A DNA stretch of 64,000 nt from NCBI RefSeq assembly GCF_001656035.1, contig NZ_CP010029.1:1724288-1788287 (forward strand). Direction: 5' to 3'. The translations under genes and the position numbers were made by a program. Below the pieces are notes generated by a model, which did not search any database, had not been told where the DNA came from, and worked only from the letters and a program-made list of their open reading frames with translations. Shown here piece after piece: positions 42,962 to 51,920 of the stretch (position 1 is the stretch's first letter; every line of letters starts with the position of its first letter). The stretch comes from Yersinia entomophaga. Lineage in GTDB: Bacteria; Pseudomonadota; Gammaproteobacteria; Enterobacterales; Enterobacteriaceae.

Positions 42962-43678
42962 TTATTGTTCCAACGCCGCTTTCTGCGCCTGGAAGATGGT
43001 TTCTATTCCTCCCCGCGCCAAAGCCAGCAACGCCAGCAACTCTTCATGGCTGAACGGTTCGCCTTCTGCGGTGCCTTGCACCTCAATCATTCGACCATCT
43101 TCCATCATCACCACGTTCATATCGGTTTCTGCTGCAGAATCTTCCACATATTCCAAATCGCACAGGGCCTCACCTTTTACGATACCGACAGAGACAGCGG
43201 CGACCAGCCCTTTCATCGGGTTAGCTTTCAGTTTACCTTTGGCAACCAATGCATTAAGCGCATCGGCCAGTGCCACACAGGCACCGGAGATAGACGCAGT
43301 ACGAGTGCCACCGTCAGCCTGAATCACGTCGCAGTCTAAAGTGATGGTGAATTCACCCAGTTTTTTCAGATCTACCGCCGCACGCAGTGAGCGGGCGATC
43401 AGACGCTGGATTTCCAATGTACGGCCACCCTGCTTGCCTTTAGCGGCTTCGCGCGGGTTACGGCTATGCGTTGCACGCGGCAACATACCGTATTCAGCGG
43501 TGATCCACCCTTGTCCCTGCCCTTTAAGAAAACGCGGTACGCCTTCTTCAACGGTCGCGGTGCACAATACTTTGGTATCGCCAAACTCAACCAACACGGA
43601 ACCTTCAGCGTGTTTCGTATAATTACGGGTCAGGGTTAATGGACGTACTTGTTCTAGTGCTCGGCCTGCTGGGCGCAT
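42962..43678 (-). CDS. rph: Ribonuclease PH (intact)
   Basis: Phosphorolytic 3'-exoribonuclease that trims tRNA precursors and helps degrade rRNA. The 238 aa are full length, with [13 protein letters not shown], the phosphate-site [14 protein letters not shown] and [18 protein letters not shown]. coli K-12 carries a frameshifted rph that weakens pyrE expression; here the frame is intact to its normal end near the attenuator. It is divergent from yicC across about 125 bp. Confidence 0.98.
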   Translation of the reverse strand: MRPAGRALEQVRPLTLTRNYTKHAEGSVLVEFGDTKVLCTATVEEGVPRFLKGQGQGWITAEYGMLPRATHSRNPREAAKGKQGGRTLEIQRLIARSLRAAVDLKKLGEFTITLDCDVIQADGGTRTASISGACVALADALNALVAKGKLKANPMKGLVAAVSVGIVKGEALCDLEYVEDSAAETDMNVVMMEDGRMIEVQGTAEGEPFSHEELLALLALARGGIETIFQAQKAALEQ

Positions 43679-43804
43679 GGGAATTCTCCGGCGTTAAATC
43701 GATATTGGTCGCGCATTATACGGCCTTAGTGATGTAATGCCTATCCTGCCTGAGGCTGCGAGGCTATAATCCCTGCATCTTTTCTTTGAAACGGGTACGC
43801 AACG

Positions 43805-44668
43805 ATGATCCGCAGCATGACCGCCTACGCCCGGCGTGATATTAAGGGTGAATGGGGCAGCGCAGCCTGGGAGCTGCGTTCCGTTAACCAACGTTATCTA
43901 GAAACCTACATTCGCCTGCCAGAACAGTTCCGCAGTCTGGAACCGGTCATTCGCGAGCGTATTCGCTCCCGTCTGACTCGAGGCAAAATTGAATGCCATC
44001 TGCGCTTCGAGATGGATCCTACAGCACAAAGTTCACTGATCCTGAACGAAAAACTGGCTAAACAGCTGGTTGAAGCGGCGAACTGGGTCAAAATGCAAAG
44101 CGACGAAGGCGAAGTCAATCCGCTGGATGTGCTGCGCTGGCCGGGAGTGATGTCTGCTGAAGAACAGGATTTGGATGCTATTAGCACCGAACTGATGCAA
44201 GCGCTGGATATTGCTCTCGATGACTTTATTGTTGCCCGCGAATCTGAAGGTGCAGCGCTGAAAGCCATGATTGAGCAGCGCCTGGATGGCGTAAGCGCAG
44301 AAGTGGTTAAAGTCCGAGCTCATATGCCAAACATCTTGCAGTGGCAGCGTGAGCGTCTGCTAAGCAAATTGGAAGAAGCACAGGTTCAACTGGAAAACAC
44401 CCGTCTGGAGCAAGAGTTGGTGCTGATGGCGCAGCGTGTCGATGTCGCTGAAGAGCTGGATCGCCTGGAAGCTCACGTGAGAGAAACGCATAATATTCTA
44501 AAGAAGAAAGAGGCCGTTGGTCGCCGTCTTGATTTTATGATGCAAGAATTCAACCGTGAATCGAACACGCTAGCGTCAAAATCTATTAATGCGGAAGTCA
44601 CCAATTCAGCAATTGAACTGAAAGTACTTATAGAGCAAATGCGCGAGCAGATTCAGAATATCGAGTAA
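43805..44668 (+). CDS. yicC: YicC family endoribonuclease
   Basis: Member of the YicC/YloC family, of which E. coli YicC has been reported as an endoribonuclease involved in small-RNA turnover. 287 aa, the family length. It begins MIRSMTAYARRDIKGEWGSAAWELRSVNQRYLE (family N-terminal domain) and ends with the C-terminal DUF1732 block (VGRRLDFMMQEFNRESNT, IELKVLIEQMREQIQNIE). It marks the left edge of the accessory block; in E. coli dinD and then yicG follow. Confidence 0.95.
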   Translation: MIRSMTAYARRDIKGEWGSAAWELRSVNQRYLETYIRLPEQFRSLEPVIRERIRSRLTRGKIECHLRFEMDPTAQSSLILNEKLAKQLVEAANWVKMQSDEGEVNPLDVLRWPGVMSAEEQDLDAISTELMQALDIALDDFIVARESEGAALKAMIEQRLDGVSAEVVKVRAHMPNILQWQRERLLSKLEEAQVQLENTRLEQELVLMAQRVDVAEELDRLEAHVRETHNILKKKEAVGRRLDFMMQEFNRESNTLASKSINAEVTNSAIELKVLIEQMREQIQNIE

Positions 44669-44705
44669 CTTCTCACCGCATGGCAAGATAATAGAAAGCC
44701 TCTAA

Positions 44706-44759
44706 AGCCCGTAATCTGGACTGACCCTATAAAAAGTTGGACAGTCCAGATTACGGGCT
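44706..44759. repeat. Perfect 18-bp inverted repeat after yicC
   Basis: AGCCCGTAATCTGGACTG (44706-44723) and CAGTCCAGATTACGGGCT (44742-44759) are exact reverse complements around an 18-nt AT-rich loop. It lies 37 bp after the yicC stop and 20 bp before the end of the convergent transporter gene. It could act as a bidirectional terminator although no T-run follows; the inner part (GACCCTATAAAAAGTTGGAC) also resembles the ends of some IS3-family elements, so an insertion scar is possible. Confidence 0.8.
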
Positions 44760-44779
44760 CATTAATATCCAGATTGACT

Positions 44780-45751
44780 TTATTCACCGATAAAACGTAA
44801 GTTCCAATTAAATACGCTGTAGTTAAACATGTAGCGTATGGCGACATACGTAATAATCAGGGTAGCGACGACAGCCTCAAAGGTAGCCAGATAATAAAGT
44901 TGGTAGCTGTAATCTTGTACTAATTCATACTTGCTCACCAAATCCGCTAATTTATATAACGCTGTCGCACCAATTGCCATTGGGAAGGTAAACGCAGCAT
45001 AACCCGGGCTAAACGGCAATTTTAGTAAACGGAAGAATGACATGTAAATTACGCAAGTCATTAATATCGCAATACCGAACAGTAATGCACATACCAGTAA
45101 AGAAGGATTTGGCACTACGGTTAAATAACCTGCCAAACTAAGGCTCGCAGGAGCAGCCATAATCGCAATGGTTGGCTTCGCTGCATCCGGAACTTCGCGG
45201 CAGAACATAAAACGATAGATCATCAGCGGCAGCATACATGCGTAACTCAACATACCGATGACTAACAATAAATACGCAACACCCATAAAGGCCTGATTAG
45301 GCACCGCAACGTCAGCCACAATAATCCCAACGGGCGGAACAAACCAACTCGGCACCATATGATGCATTTCTATTTCTTGGATCCGATGATAAATAAATAC
45401 CGCAAGAAAAATCAGGTGCACTACTACCGCCAGTGACCACAAGATCTCACCCGCCAACATACTCAAATTGCCCAAGGCTTTGGAAACCACCATACACCCC
45501 ATGGTAAAGGTAGGAACCACGCTACCCACCACAGGATGTTTTAAATCTGATAATAAAACTCTGAAGTGAAAAATAAATTTACTGGCTACGGCAAGTAGCA
45601 GCACCGATGCGATTATCGCCCCGATATTTTGACCTAAACCGTTTAAGGGTAATGCATTTTCCAGGCACCAACCTATACTTGAAATACCCAGTGCCAGACC
45701 GGCGATAGGCGTCGGTAATCCTCTGATTTTACTATGTATAATTTCTAACAT
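44780..45751 (-). CDS. TDT-family (TehA/SLAC1-like) transporter
   Basis: Integral membrane protein of the tellurite-resistance/dicarboxylate transporter family. About ten hydrophobic helices fill the 323 aa; the start LPTPIAGLALGISSIGWCLE and later FVPPVGIIVADVAV and FSPGYAAFTFPMAIGATAL are typical of this fold, with five helical hairpins around a central pore. Known members move small anions (TehA, SLAC1), malate (Mae1) or sulfite (Ssu1). The substrate here is not evident. It is divergent from a LysR gene that probably controls it. Confidence 0.85.
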   Translation of the reverse strand: MLEIIHSKIRGLPTPIAGLALGISSIGWCLENALPLNGLGQNIGAIIASVLLLAVASKFIFHFRVLLSDLKHPVVGSVVPTFTMGCMVVSKALGNLSMLAGEILWSLAVVVHLIFLAVFIYHRIQEIEMHHMVPSWFVPPVGIIVADVAVPNQAFMGVAYLLLVIGMLSYACMLPLMIYRFMFCREVPDAAKPTIAIMAAPASLSLAGYLTVVPNPSLLVCALLFGIAILMTCVIYMSFFRLLKLPFSPGYAAFTFPMAIGATALYKLADLVSKYELVQDYSYQLYYLATFEAVVATLIITYVAIRYMFNYSVFNWNLRFIGE

Positions 45752-45860
45752 GTTACCGCCAAAAGCATAATCTACATAAATGAATAGGGCAAATATAGAT
45801 ACTCACCTTTGTTTAGGATATCCTTTTTTTATTGACTTAGCGTTTAGAAGAAATAAACAA

Positions 45861-46775
45861 ATGGATATCACGTTGAAGCAATTGAAAGTTTTCCTAGCGG
45901 TAGCGCAAAGCGGCAATTTAACGGTCGCAGCCTCCCAATTGTTTATGACGAAAGGAGCTGTCTCTCAAACCTTGGCTGAGTTAGAAAAACGTCTGGGCCA
46001 AACCCTATTCGATCGTCACCACGCTCGTATATTTATTAATCCGGAGGGGGAAAAATTAATCTCAGTGGCTGATGAGCTGCTTTCAAGAATGAAAGACATC
46101 AATACATTATTTTCCGACAGCGCCAGCGTTCACAATTTATTTTTGGGTTGTAGTAAAACCATTGGCAGCTATATTTTGCCTGCACTTTTAGGTGAGTTTA
46201 GAAATAGCTATAACTGGTTGCCTAAAATAGCTATTGAAAACACTAACGATATTCTGAGTAAGTTACTCAAATTTGAAGTAGATTTGGCTATTCTTGAGGG
46301 AAATATCAATAATAAAGATATCTTGTCTACCCCATGGTTAACAGATGAAATGGTCGTTATCGCAACCAAAGATCACCCTCTCGCATACGAAAAATCAGTC
46401 CCGTTCTCAGTATTGAGTCAGCAGTCATGGATATTGCGTGAGCAAGGTTCGGGTAGCCGCAGTTATTTTGAAAATCATCTGGCACCATTGTTATTGCAGC
46501 CGAAGGTCATTTTATCTTTGGATACTTTCGATTCAATTTTATTTTCTGTTCAACAAAATTTGGGAATCACCTACGCTTCCCGGCTTATCATCCAAAATCC
46601 TTTTTTTCACGACCATTTCTCAGTAATCAAAACAGAAACCCGTTTTTTCCGCTCGATAAGCCTCTGCCACCATCGACAAAAATATCTATCTAATGGTGCT
46701 CAACAGTGGATCAATTTTCTGATTCATGCAGGTAAACGACTTGAGTTTGCACGAAATAATCAGATAGAGAATTGA
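45861..46775 (+). CDS. LysR-family transcriptional regulator, YeiE-like
   Basis: LysR-type regulator of 304 aa from the ATG at 45861 (MDITLKQLKVFLAVAQ). The winged helix-turn-helix is at about residues 18-41 (NLTVAASQLFMTKGAVSQTLAELE); the effector domain begins near 90. The end, CHHRQKYLSNGAQQWINFL, and ILREQGSGSR resemble E. coli YeiE, which responds to sulfite. Divergence from the TDT transporter across 109 bp is the usual layout of a LysR protein and its target. Base composition is more AT-rich than the flanking backbone. The frame is open to 45780, but without homology. Confidence 0.85.
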   Translation: MDITLKQLKVFLAVAQSGNLTVAASQLFMTKGAVSQTLAELEKRLGQTLFDRHHARIFINPEGEKLISVADELLSRMKDINTLFSDSASVHNLFLGCSKTIGSYILPALLGEFRNSYNWLPKIAIENTNDILSKLLKFEVDLAILEGNINNKDILSTPWLTDEMVVIATKDHPLAYEKSVPFSVLSQQSWILREQGSGSRSYFENHLAPLLLQPKVILSLDTFDSILFSVQQNLGITYASRLIIQNPFFHDHFSVIKTETRFFRSISLCHHRQKYLSNGAQQWINFLIHAGKRLEFARNNQIEN

Positions 46776-47413
46776 TTATTAGTTATGTCCAAAACTGGAT
46801 ATAAAATAGCAAAAAATATTACCTGTATTCTCAAAATTCATAGGCCAGATAAGGGATATCCCATCTTCGGTAAGTCAGTAATATTCGAATTCTTTGGAAG
46901 ATCTCGGTCAATTAGTTTGTTTATAAAAGCAGCATAATTAATAAATCAGCAACAAAAAAATGAACCAGTAGTATCTATGGCTAAATTAATAATCTTAATC
47001 GATATTAAATTTATCTTTAAGCCAAAAAGATCGTAGAATAATCTATAGAGAACCAATGGAAAAACCTGTCAAAAAGGCGTGTTTCAAACGCTGATTTATT
47101 GCTCTTTATTGCATTAGGATTTTAGGTAACCAAATAAAAAATAATGTTTTTCTCCAAGTATTCCTCCCAATCAATCTGTGTCAGTCTACAAATCCGTAGG
47201 CCTAAAGGCAATTCGTTCATTTACGGCTACTATTTATGGTCAGGCAGAGTAAGAAATTAAATAAACATTTTATTGGCTTGAGCCTAATCATCCTGCACTA
47301 CTATTAATCAGTACGGCAGATTATCACTATGACAGGGCATGTCTTGGCGAAATGTATCTTTTCATACAGGTTGCTGTATCCAAGATGCATATGAACTTTT
47401 CGGGGTATCTCTC
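46776..47413. other. 638-bp AT-rich non-coding stretch upstream of rpfR
   Basis: No frame here is supported by homology or ribosome-binding site. It is markedly AT-rich and may hold the rpfR promoter and binding sites for silencing proteins; no specific motif was assigned. Confidence 0.45.
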
Positions 47414-49423
47414 ATGTTCGTAGATCAAGACACATCGATCCTGGACACTTACTTTGGCACCCATAGCCCCTATTGGCGCTTGGCTTTTGATAGCCAAGCC
47501 TTGGAACTCTCCGCCGTAAAAGGCACGACCAATATTGCCGTTCCTCTTGATTCACTTCAAACAGCGAAAGTCCGCGCACTGACAGCCATTACTTCCAGCC
47601 TGGAAATCAGTATTTCTATCTATGGCAATCCAGTTCATTTGCATCTGGTAGGACGAAAAATTAATGACAAGGAATGGGGAGGAACAGCTTCAGCATATTC
47701 AGATACTGAAGCTGTCGCGCGCGATCTGGTGATGGGATTGTCCTTTGCCGAACAAGTCGTTTCCGAAGCTAACTCGGTTATTGTCATTCTGGATAAAAAT
47801 GGCTCCGTACAACGCTTTAATCGTTTGAGTGAAGAATACACTGGCAAAAAAGAACAAGACGTCATCGGTAAGAATGTTTTTGAATTATTTATGACACAGA
47901 AAGAAGGCGCATCCTCGCGTAAAAACATTGAAGGTTTTTTTAAAAGAGGTGCTTCTTATGAAGTGGAACGCTGGGTTAACACGGTAAAAGGAAAACGCCT
48001 GTTTCTTTTTCGTAATAAATTCGTGCACAGCGGCAGCGGTAAAAACGAACTTTATTTAATCTGCTCAGGTACAGATATTACTAAAGAGAGACGAGCACAG
48101 GAACGCCTGCGTGTGCTGGCGAATACCGATATGATTACCGGTTTGCCTAACCGCCACGCTATTCATGAGCGAATCAACAGTGCGATTCAAACTCGCGGAG
48201 ACGACGCCGTAGGGATTATTTATCTTGATCTGGATAACTTCAAAAGAGTTAACGACCACTATGGCCATATGTTTGGCGATCGGCTGCTAAAAGATGTGTC
48301 ACTTTCGATATTGAGCTGCTTGAAAGAAGATGAAATGCTCGCCCGTTTGGGGGGAGATGAGTTTATCGTTCTTATTGAAGATACGACGCTTTCTGCCCTC
48401 GAAAATGCCGCCCAACGTATTCTCGACCAAATGCGAGCCCCCTTCCGTATCGGATTGATTGAAGTTTATACCGGATGTTCCATTGGGATTGCGTTATGCC
48501 CACAGCATGGCGAAACGCTGGAAAATATCATCCGCAGCGCGGATACCGCGATGTACACGGCAAAAGAACTTGGCAAACGGACTTATTCTGTCTTTTCTCC
48601 GGAAATGAATAAGAAAGTGTCTGAATACATTTGGCTGGATACCAATCTGCGTAAAGGCCTGGAACAACATCAGCTTGTCGTATTTTATCAGCCAAAAATC
48701 TCAACTCGAACCGGTAAAGTCCTCAGCGTAGAAGCATTAGTTCGCTGGCGATCAACCGAGCGGGGTTTAGTTCCACCGCAAGAGTTTATCTCATATGCGG
48801 AAGAATCCGGTTTGATTGCTCCTTTGGGTCAATGGGTATTACAAACGGCTATGCAGCAAGCCGTTGACTGGCAAAAGAAAGGCATAGATTTAAGAATTGC
48901 AGTCAATGTTTCAGCCCGCCAGTTGGTGAATGAAGCGATTATTACCAGCTTTATTAAATCGCTGGAAACCTGTGAATTGACCTCCAGCTTAGTTGATGTC
49001 GAATTAACAGAAAGCTGTCTGATTGATGATGAAAATGCAGCGATTAACATTATCAAAAAGCTCAAAGAATTGGGTGCTGAAGTCCATCTGGATGATTTTG
49101 GTACCGGCTATTCTTCACTTTCCCAGTTAGCACGTATTCCTATTGATGCAATTAAATTAGATCAGAGCTTTGTGCGCGGAATAGATAAAAATCAGGTCGC
49201 GCAGTCTTTAGTTAAGGCAATCTCCGTTGTCGCCGAAACGCTCCAAATGCGAGTTATTGCAGAAGGCGTTGAAACAATAGAGGAAGAGAATTTCCTAGAT
49301 TTGTTGAGCATAGATGAAAAGCAGGGATTTCTTTATGCCAAGCCAATGCCCGCAGAAGAACTGGAGCATTGGCTGAGCAAACATACCCCGCACTTTCCAA
49401 GTAATTTAACGGGAAAAACCTAA
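47414..49423 (+). CDS. rpfR: RpfR-type DSF receptor / c-di-GMP turnover protein (FI-PAS-GGDEF-EAL)
   Basis: Cytoplasmic signalling protein closely similar in whole-length order to E. coli PdeR (YciR). I chose the ATG at 47414 (MFVDQDTSILDTYFGT), with GGGG upstream; it aligns with the PdeR start and gives 669 aa. Domains: N-terminal domain (about 1-100) corresponding to the FI region that binds RpfF in relatives; PAS (about 108-225), which binds the fatty-acid signal; GGDEF (motif 313-317 intact, no RxxD inhibitory site before it); EAL (EAL 440-442, DDFGTGYSS 560-568, EGVE 617-620), apparently a competent phosphodiesterase. In Cronobacter and Burkholderia, DSF binding to the PAS domain raises c-di-GMP hydrolysis. 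It ends 1 bp from the end of rpfF. Confidence 0.92.
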   Translation: MFVDQDTSILDTYFGTHSPYWRLAFDSQALELSAVKGTTNIAVPLDSLQTAKVRALTAITSSLEISISIYGNPVHLHLVGRKINDKEWGGTASAYSDTEAVARDLVMGLSFAEQVVSEANSVIVILDKNGSVQRFNRLSEEYTGKKEQDVIGKNVFELFMTQKEGASSRKNIEGFFKRGASYEVERWVNTVKGKRLFLFRNKFVHSGSGKNELYLICSGTDITKERRAQERLRVLANTDMITGLPNRHAIHERINSAIQTRGDDAVGIIYLDLDNFKRVNDHYGHMFGDRLLKDVSLSILSCLKEDEMLARLGGDEFIVLIEDTTLSALENAAQRILDQMRAPFRIGLIEVYTGCSIGIALCPQHGETLENIIRSADTAMYTAKELGKRTYSVFSPEMNKKVSEYIWLDTNLRKGLEQHQLVVFYQPKISTRTGKVLSVEALVRWRSTERGLVPPQEFISYAEESGLIAPLGQWVLQTAMQQAVDWQKKGIDLRIAVNVSARQLVNEAIITSFIKSLETCELTSSLVDVELTESCLIDDENAAINIIKKLKELGAEVHLDDFGTGYSSLSQLARIPIDAIKLDQSFVRGIDKNQVAQSLVKAISVVAETLQMRVIAEGVETIEEENFLDLLSIDEKQGFLYAKPMPAEELEHWLSKHTPHFPSNLTGKT

Positions 49424-49424
49424 C

Positions 49425-50300
49425 CTAAATCGCTTTTGGCATGGTGGATGTACGCCGATCCTGTAGCATGACCAGGCGTTCAATATAAGCCAGATCTTTA
49501 GCTTCGATGGAGAAAACAGAGTCCACCCAATCTTCGGTTATATCCATCAATTCTGAACGCGTCAGCTGCAAAACGCGTTGGCGTGTTCGTATCATTGCGC
49601 GCATACCGTTTAATTTTGGTCGAATAGTATCAATGAAGGTGCGAGTAGCCATATAAGCATCCCCCGGCTGAAATAATTTATCCACCAATCCGCGACTTTC
49701 ATACCATTCTGCCGCATGTGATTCCCCGCTCCAGATAAGCTCCTCGGCAACACGCATACCGGCTTTTCTAGCCACCAGCGAGTATCCTCCCATGCCTGGG
49801 AACAGATTAAAGGCTATTTCCGGAAACCCCATTCGGGCAGTGGTCTGCGCTAAAACAAAGTGATGTGCCAGCGCAGCTTCAAAACCACCACCTAAAGCGC
49901 TACCTTCAATCATGGCGATTGAGATTGCTCCGGTATCAAACCCGCGGGAGGCGGAATGAACGCAATCCACGCAGGCTCTAGCGTAAGCCATTAATGTTTC
50001 ACGCTTGCGGTTTTTTATCATCTGAGCAAAGAAACTTAAATCACCTCCAACATTAAACATATGTGGAACAACCGAACCTGTAACCCAGAAGTCGATAGGC
50101 AGTTTTGACTCTTTTGCTGCCTGCGCCAGTGTCATAATATTTTCAATTAACTCAAGGTTAAAACACGGACGTGGATTCGCTCGTAACAGCATCCACATGG
50201 TATTTCGCTCTTCTTCATAATAAGCAGAGACTTGCGATAGATGCCCAGCTTCGGTAAATGGGCGGCAGCTTGGGAGATTAATCATTTTCATATATTCCAT
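49425..50300 (-). CDS. rpfF: RpfF-type DSF synthase (crotonase fold)
   Basis: Enoyl-CoA-hydratase-superfamily enzyme that dehydrates 3-hydroxyacyl-ACP and releases a cis-2-unsaturated fatty acid, the diffusible signal factor. In the 291-aa frame the two catalytic glutamates of RpfF are at Glu141 (EGSALGGGFEAAL) and Glu161 (GFPEIAFNLFPGMGGYS), the positions known for Xanthomonas RpfF. The oxyanion segment VGGDLSFF is intact. The exact start is uncertain: ATGs occur at codons 1, 4 and 6. It is tail-to-tail with its probable receptor gene rpfR. Homologue-based; chain length of the signal cannot be read from the sequence. Confidence 0.92.
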   Translation of the reverse strand: MEYMKMINLPSCRPFTEAGHLSQVSAYYEEERNTMWMLLRANPRPCFNLELIENIMTLAQAAKESKLPIDFWVTGSVVPHMFNVGGDLSFFAQMIKNRKRETLMAYARACVDCVHSASRGFDTGAISIAMIEGSALGGGFEAALAHHFVLAQTTARMGFPEIAFNLFPGMGGYSLVARKAGMRVAEELIWSGESHAAEWYESRGLVDKLFQPGDAYMATRTFIDTIRPKLNGMRAMIRTRQRVLQLTRSELMDITEDWVDSVFSIEAKDLAYIERLVMLQDRRTSTMPKAI

Positions 50301-50683
50301 CCAATAAGTGATTTCAACACAGGTAAGCCTCTCGGCTAATTCAGCTTGCTTGAGGTCGATTTCCCCTCAAATAAGGCAAGCAAATAAATAGTGAGTCACT
50401 GGATGAAAAAAGGGAGGATATATCGATATATAAAAGAATAATGGTCAGTTAGATACGACATTTAAATATAAAAACACAGTTTTAAAATCCACCCTCGGAA
50501 ATTTTGTTGGCATTTTCTACATCGCAACAGGCTTTAATCGAATTAGTTTTATACTTCTTTGGCTTGTAAATTAATCTATTCAATCTAATAAAGCCCAACA
50601 TTGAGGTTATTTTTATGTGAAAGTTATAAGACATTATGGATAGAATGCTGAAATATTTTCACTTAACGTTAAATGGGCTTTGT
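50301..50683. promoter_or_regulatory. rpfF / nupC-like divergent intergenic region
   Basis: No gene is supported in this 383-bp region. A CRP-like half-palindrome TGTGA-N6-TAAGA is at 50616-50631 and TATTTT at 50654-50659 could be a -10, placing the CRP centre near -42 of a start close to 50666. E. coli nupC is CRP-activated. This arrangement supports the downstream ATG at 50684 but is weak evidence. Confidence 0.35.
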
Positions 50684-51868
50684 ATGCTGCAAATACTACA
50701 TTTTCTTTTGGCTTTGATAATCATCACGCTACTGGCCTTAGCCGCGAGCAATGATCGCAAGCAGATTCGCCTACGGTATATTCTTCAACTTTTAGCTATT
50801 GAAATTGCCTTTGCCTACTTTTTACTGCATTCCGACATTGGGCTTGGCGCGATTCAACACTTCGCTGGTTTCTTTGAAACGTTGATGAAATTTGCCGCAA
50901 TTGGTACCAGCTTCGTATTTGGTAATATGAACGAACAAGGTCTCGCGTTTATATTTCTCAATGTTTTATGCCCGATTGTTTTTGTTTCAGCTTTAATAGG
51001 AATATTGCAACATTTCCGGATCTTGCCTTGGGTAATTCGCGGTATAGGTACGGTGCTTTCAAAAGTAAACGGTATGGGAAAGCTTGAATCTTTCAATGCT
51101 GTGAGCACCTTGGTTCTCGGCCAATCAGAAAACTTTATCGTCTATAAAGGCGTGATTGCCGATATTTCTCAGCGCCGTATGTATACGCTCGCCGCTACGG
51201 CCATGTCGACTGTTTCGATGTCAATCGTCAGCGCATATATGACAATGTTAGAGCCGAAGTTTGTTGTGGCAGCCTTAATACTCAACATGTTCAGCACATT
51301 CATTGTTCTTTCCATTATCAACCCTTACCCAACGGGCGATGAGCCTGAGATAAAATTAAATAAGCTACATGATGATCAAAGTTTCTTTGAGATGTTAGGG
51401 GAATACATCCTGGCTGGATTTAAAATCGCCATTATCATCGCCGCAATGCTGATTGGTTTTATTGCGCTAATCGCCGCTATTAATGCTTTGTTTACCAGCA
51501 TATTTAGCGTTAGCTTCCAGGAGATTCTCGGCTATGTATTCTACCCCCTTGCCTGGCTAATAGGTATTCCAGCGCCGGATGCGCTAAAGGCAGGCAGTAT
51601 TATGGCGACCAAATTAGTGTCTAACGAATTCGTTGCCATGATCGAGCTTAAAAAAATAGCGATTGATATGTCCCCGCGTGGCCTAGGCATTCTATCGGTG
51701 TTTCTGGTCTCTTTTGCTAACTTTGCCTCAATCGGCATTATCGCCGGCGCGATTAAAGGGTTGAATGAAAAACAGGGCAATGTGGTTTCCCGTTTCGGGC
51801 TGAAGCTAGTTTATGGCTCTACATTGGTTAGTTTATTATCAGCAACAATCGCTGGTTTAGTGCTTTGA
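50684..51868 (+). CDS. NupC-like concentrative nucleoside transporter (CNT family)
   Basis: Proton-coupled nucleoside importer of the inner membrane, resembling E. coli NupC along its whole length. I chose the ATG at 50684 ([14 protein letters not shown]), which aligns with the NupC start and gives 394 aa (NupC 400); an in-frame ATG at 50636 would add 16 residues without homology. Substrate-site segments GQSEN (146-150) and NEFVA (314-318), and [18 protein letters not shown] are intact. E. coli nupC lies elsewhere, so this is an ortholog moved or a second copy. It neighbours rpfF divergently; CytR/CRP control is possible. Confidence 0.9.
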   Translation: MLQILHFLLALIIITLLALAASNDRKQIRLRYILQLLAIEIAFAYFLLHSDIGLGAIQHFAGFFETLMKFAAIGTSFVFGNMNEQGLAFIFLNVLCPIVFVSALIGILQHFRILPWVIRGIGTVLSKVNGMGKLESFNAVSTLVLGQSENFIVYKGVIADISQRRMYTLAATAMSTVSMSIVSAYMTMLEPKFVVAALILNMFSTFIVLSIINPYPTGDEPEIKLNKLHDDQSFFEMLGEYILAGFKIAIIIAAMLIGFIALIAAINALFTSIFSVSFQEILGYVFYPLAWLIGIPAPDALKAGSIMATKLVSNEFVAMIELKKIAIDMSPRGLGILSVFLVSFANFASIGIIAGAIKGLNEKQGNVVSRFGLKLVYGSTLVSLLSATIAGLVL

Positions 51869-51874
51869 TGAAAC

Positions 51875-51909
51875 GGTTGGCCTTAGAGTGCAATGCCTGA
51901 AGGCCAGCC
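51875..51909. terminator. Possible convergent terminator hairpin
   Basis: GGTTGGCCTT (51875-51884) pairs with AAGGCCAGCC (51900-51909): 10 bp with one G-U and a 15-nt loop. It lies between the ends of the nupC-like gene and the convergent lipoprotein gene. No T-run is visible on either side. Confidence 0.4.
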
Positions 51910-51920
51910 ATCATTGAAGA

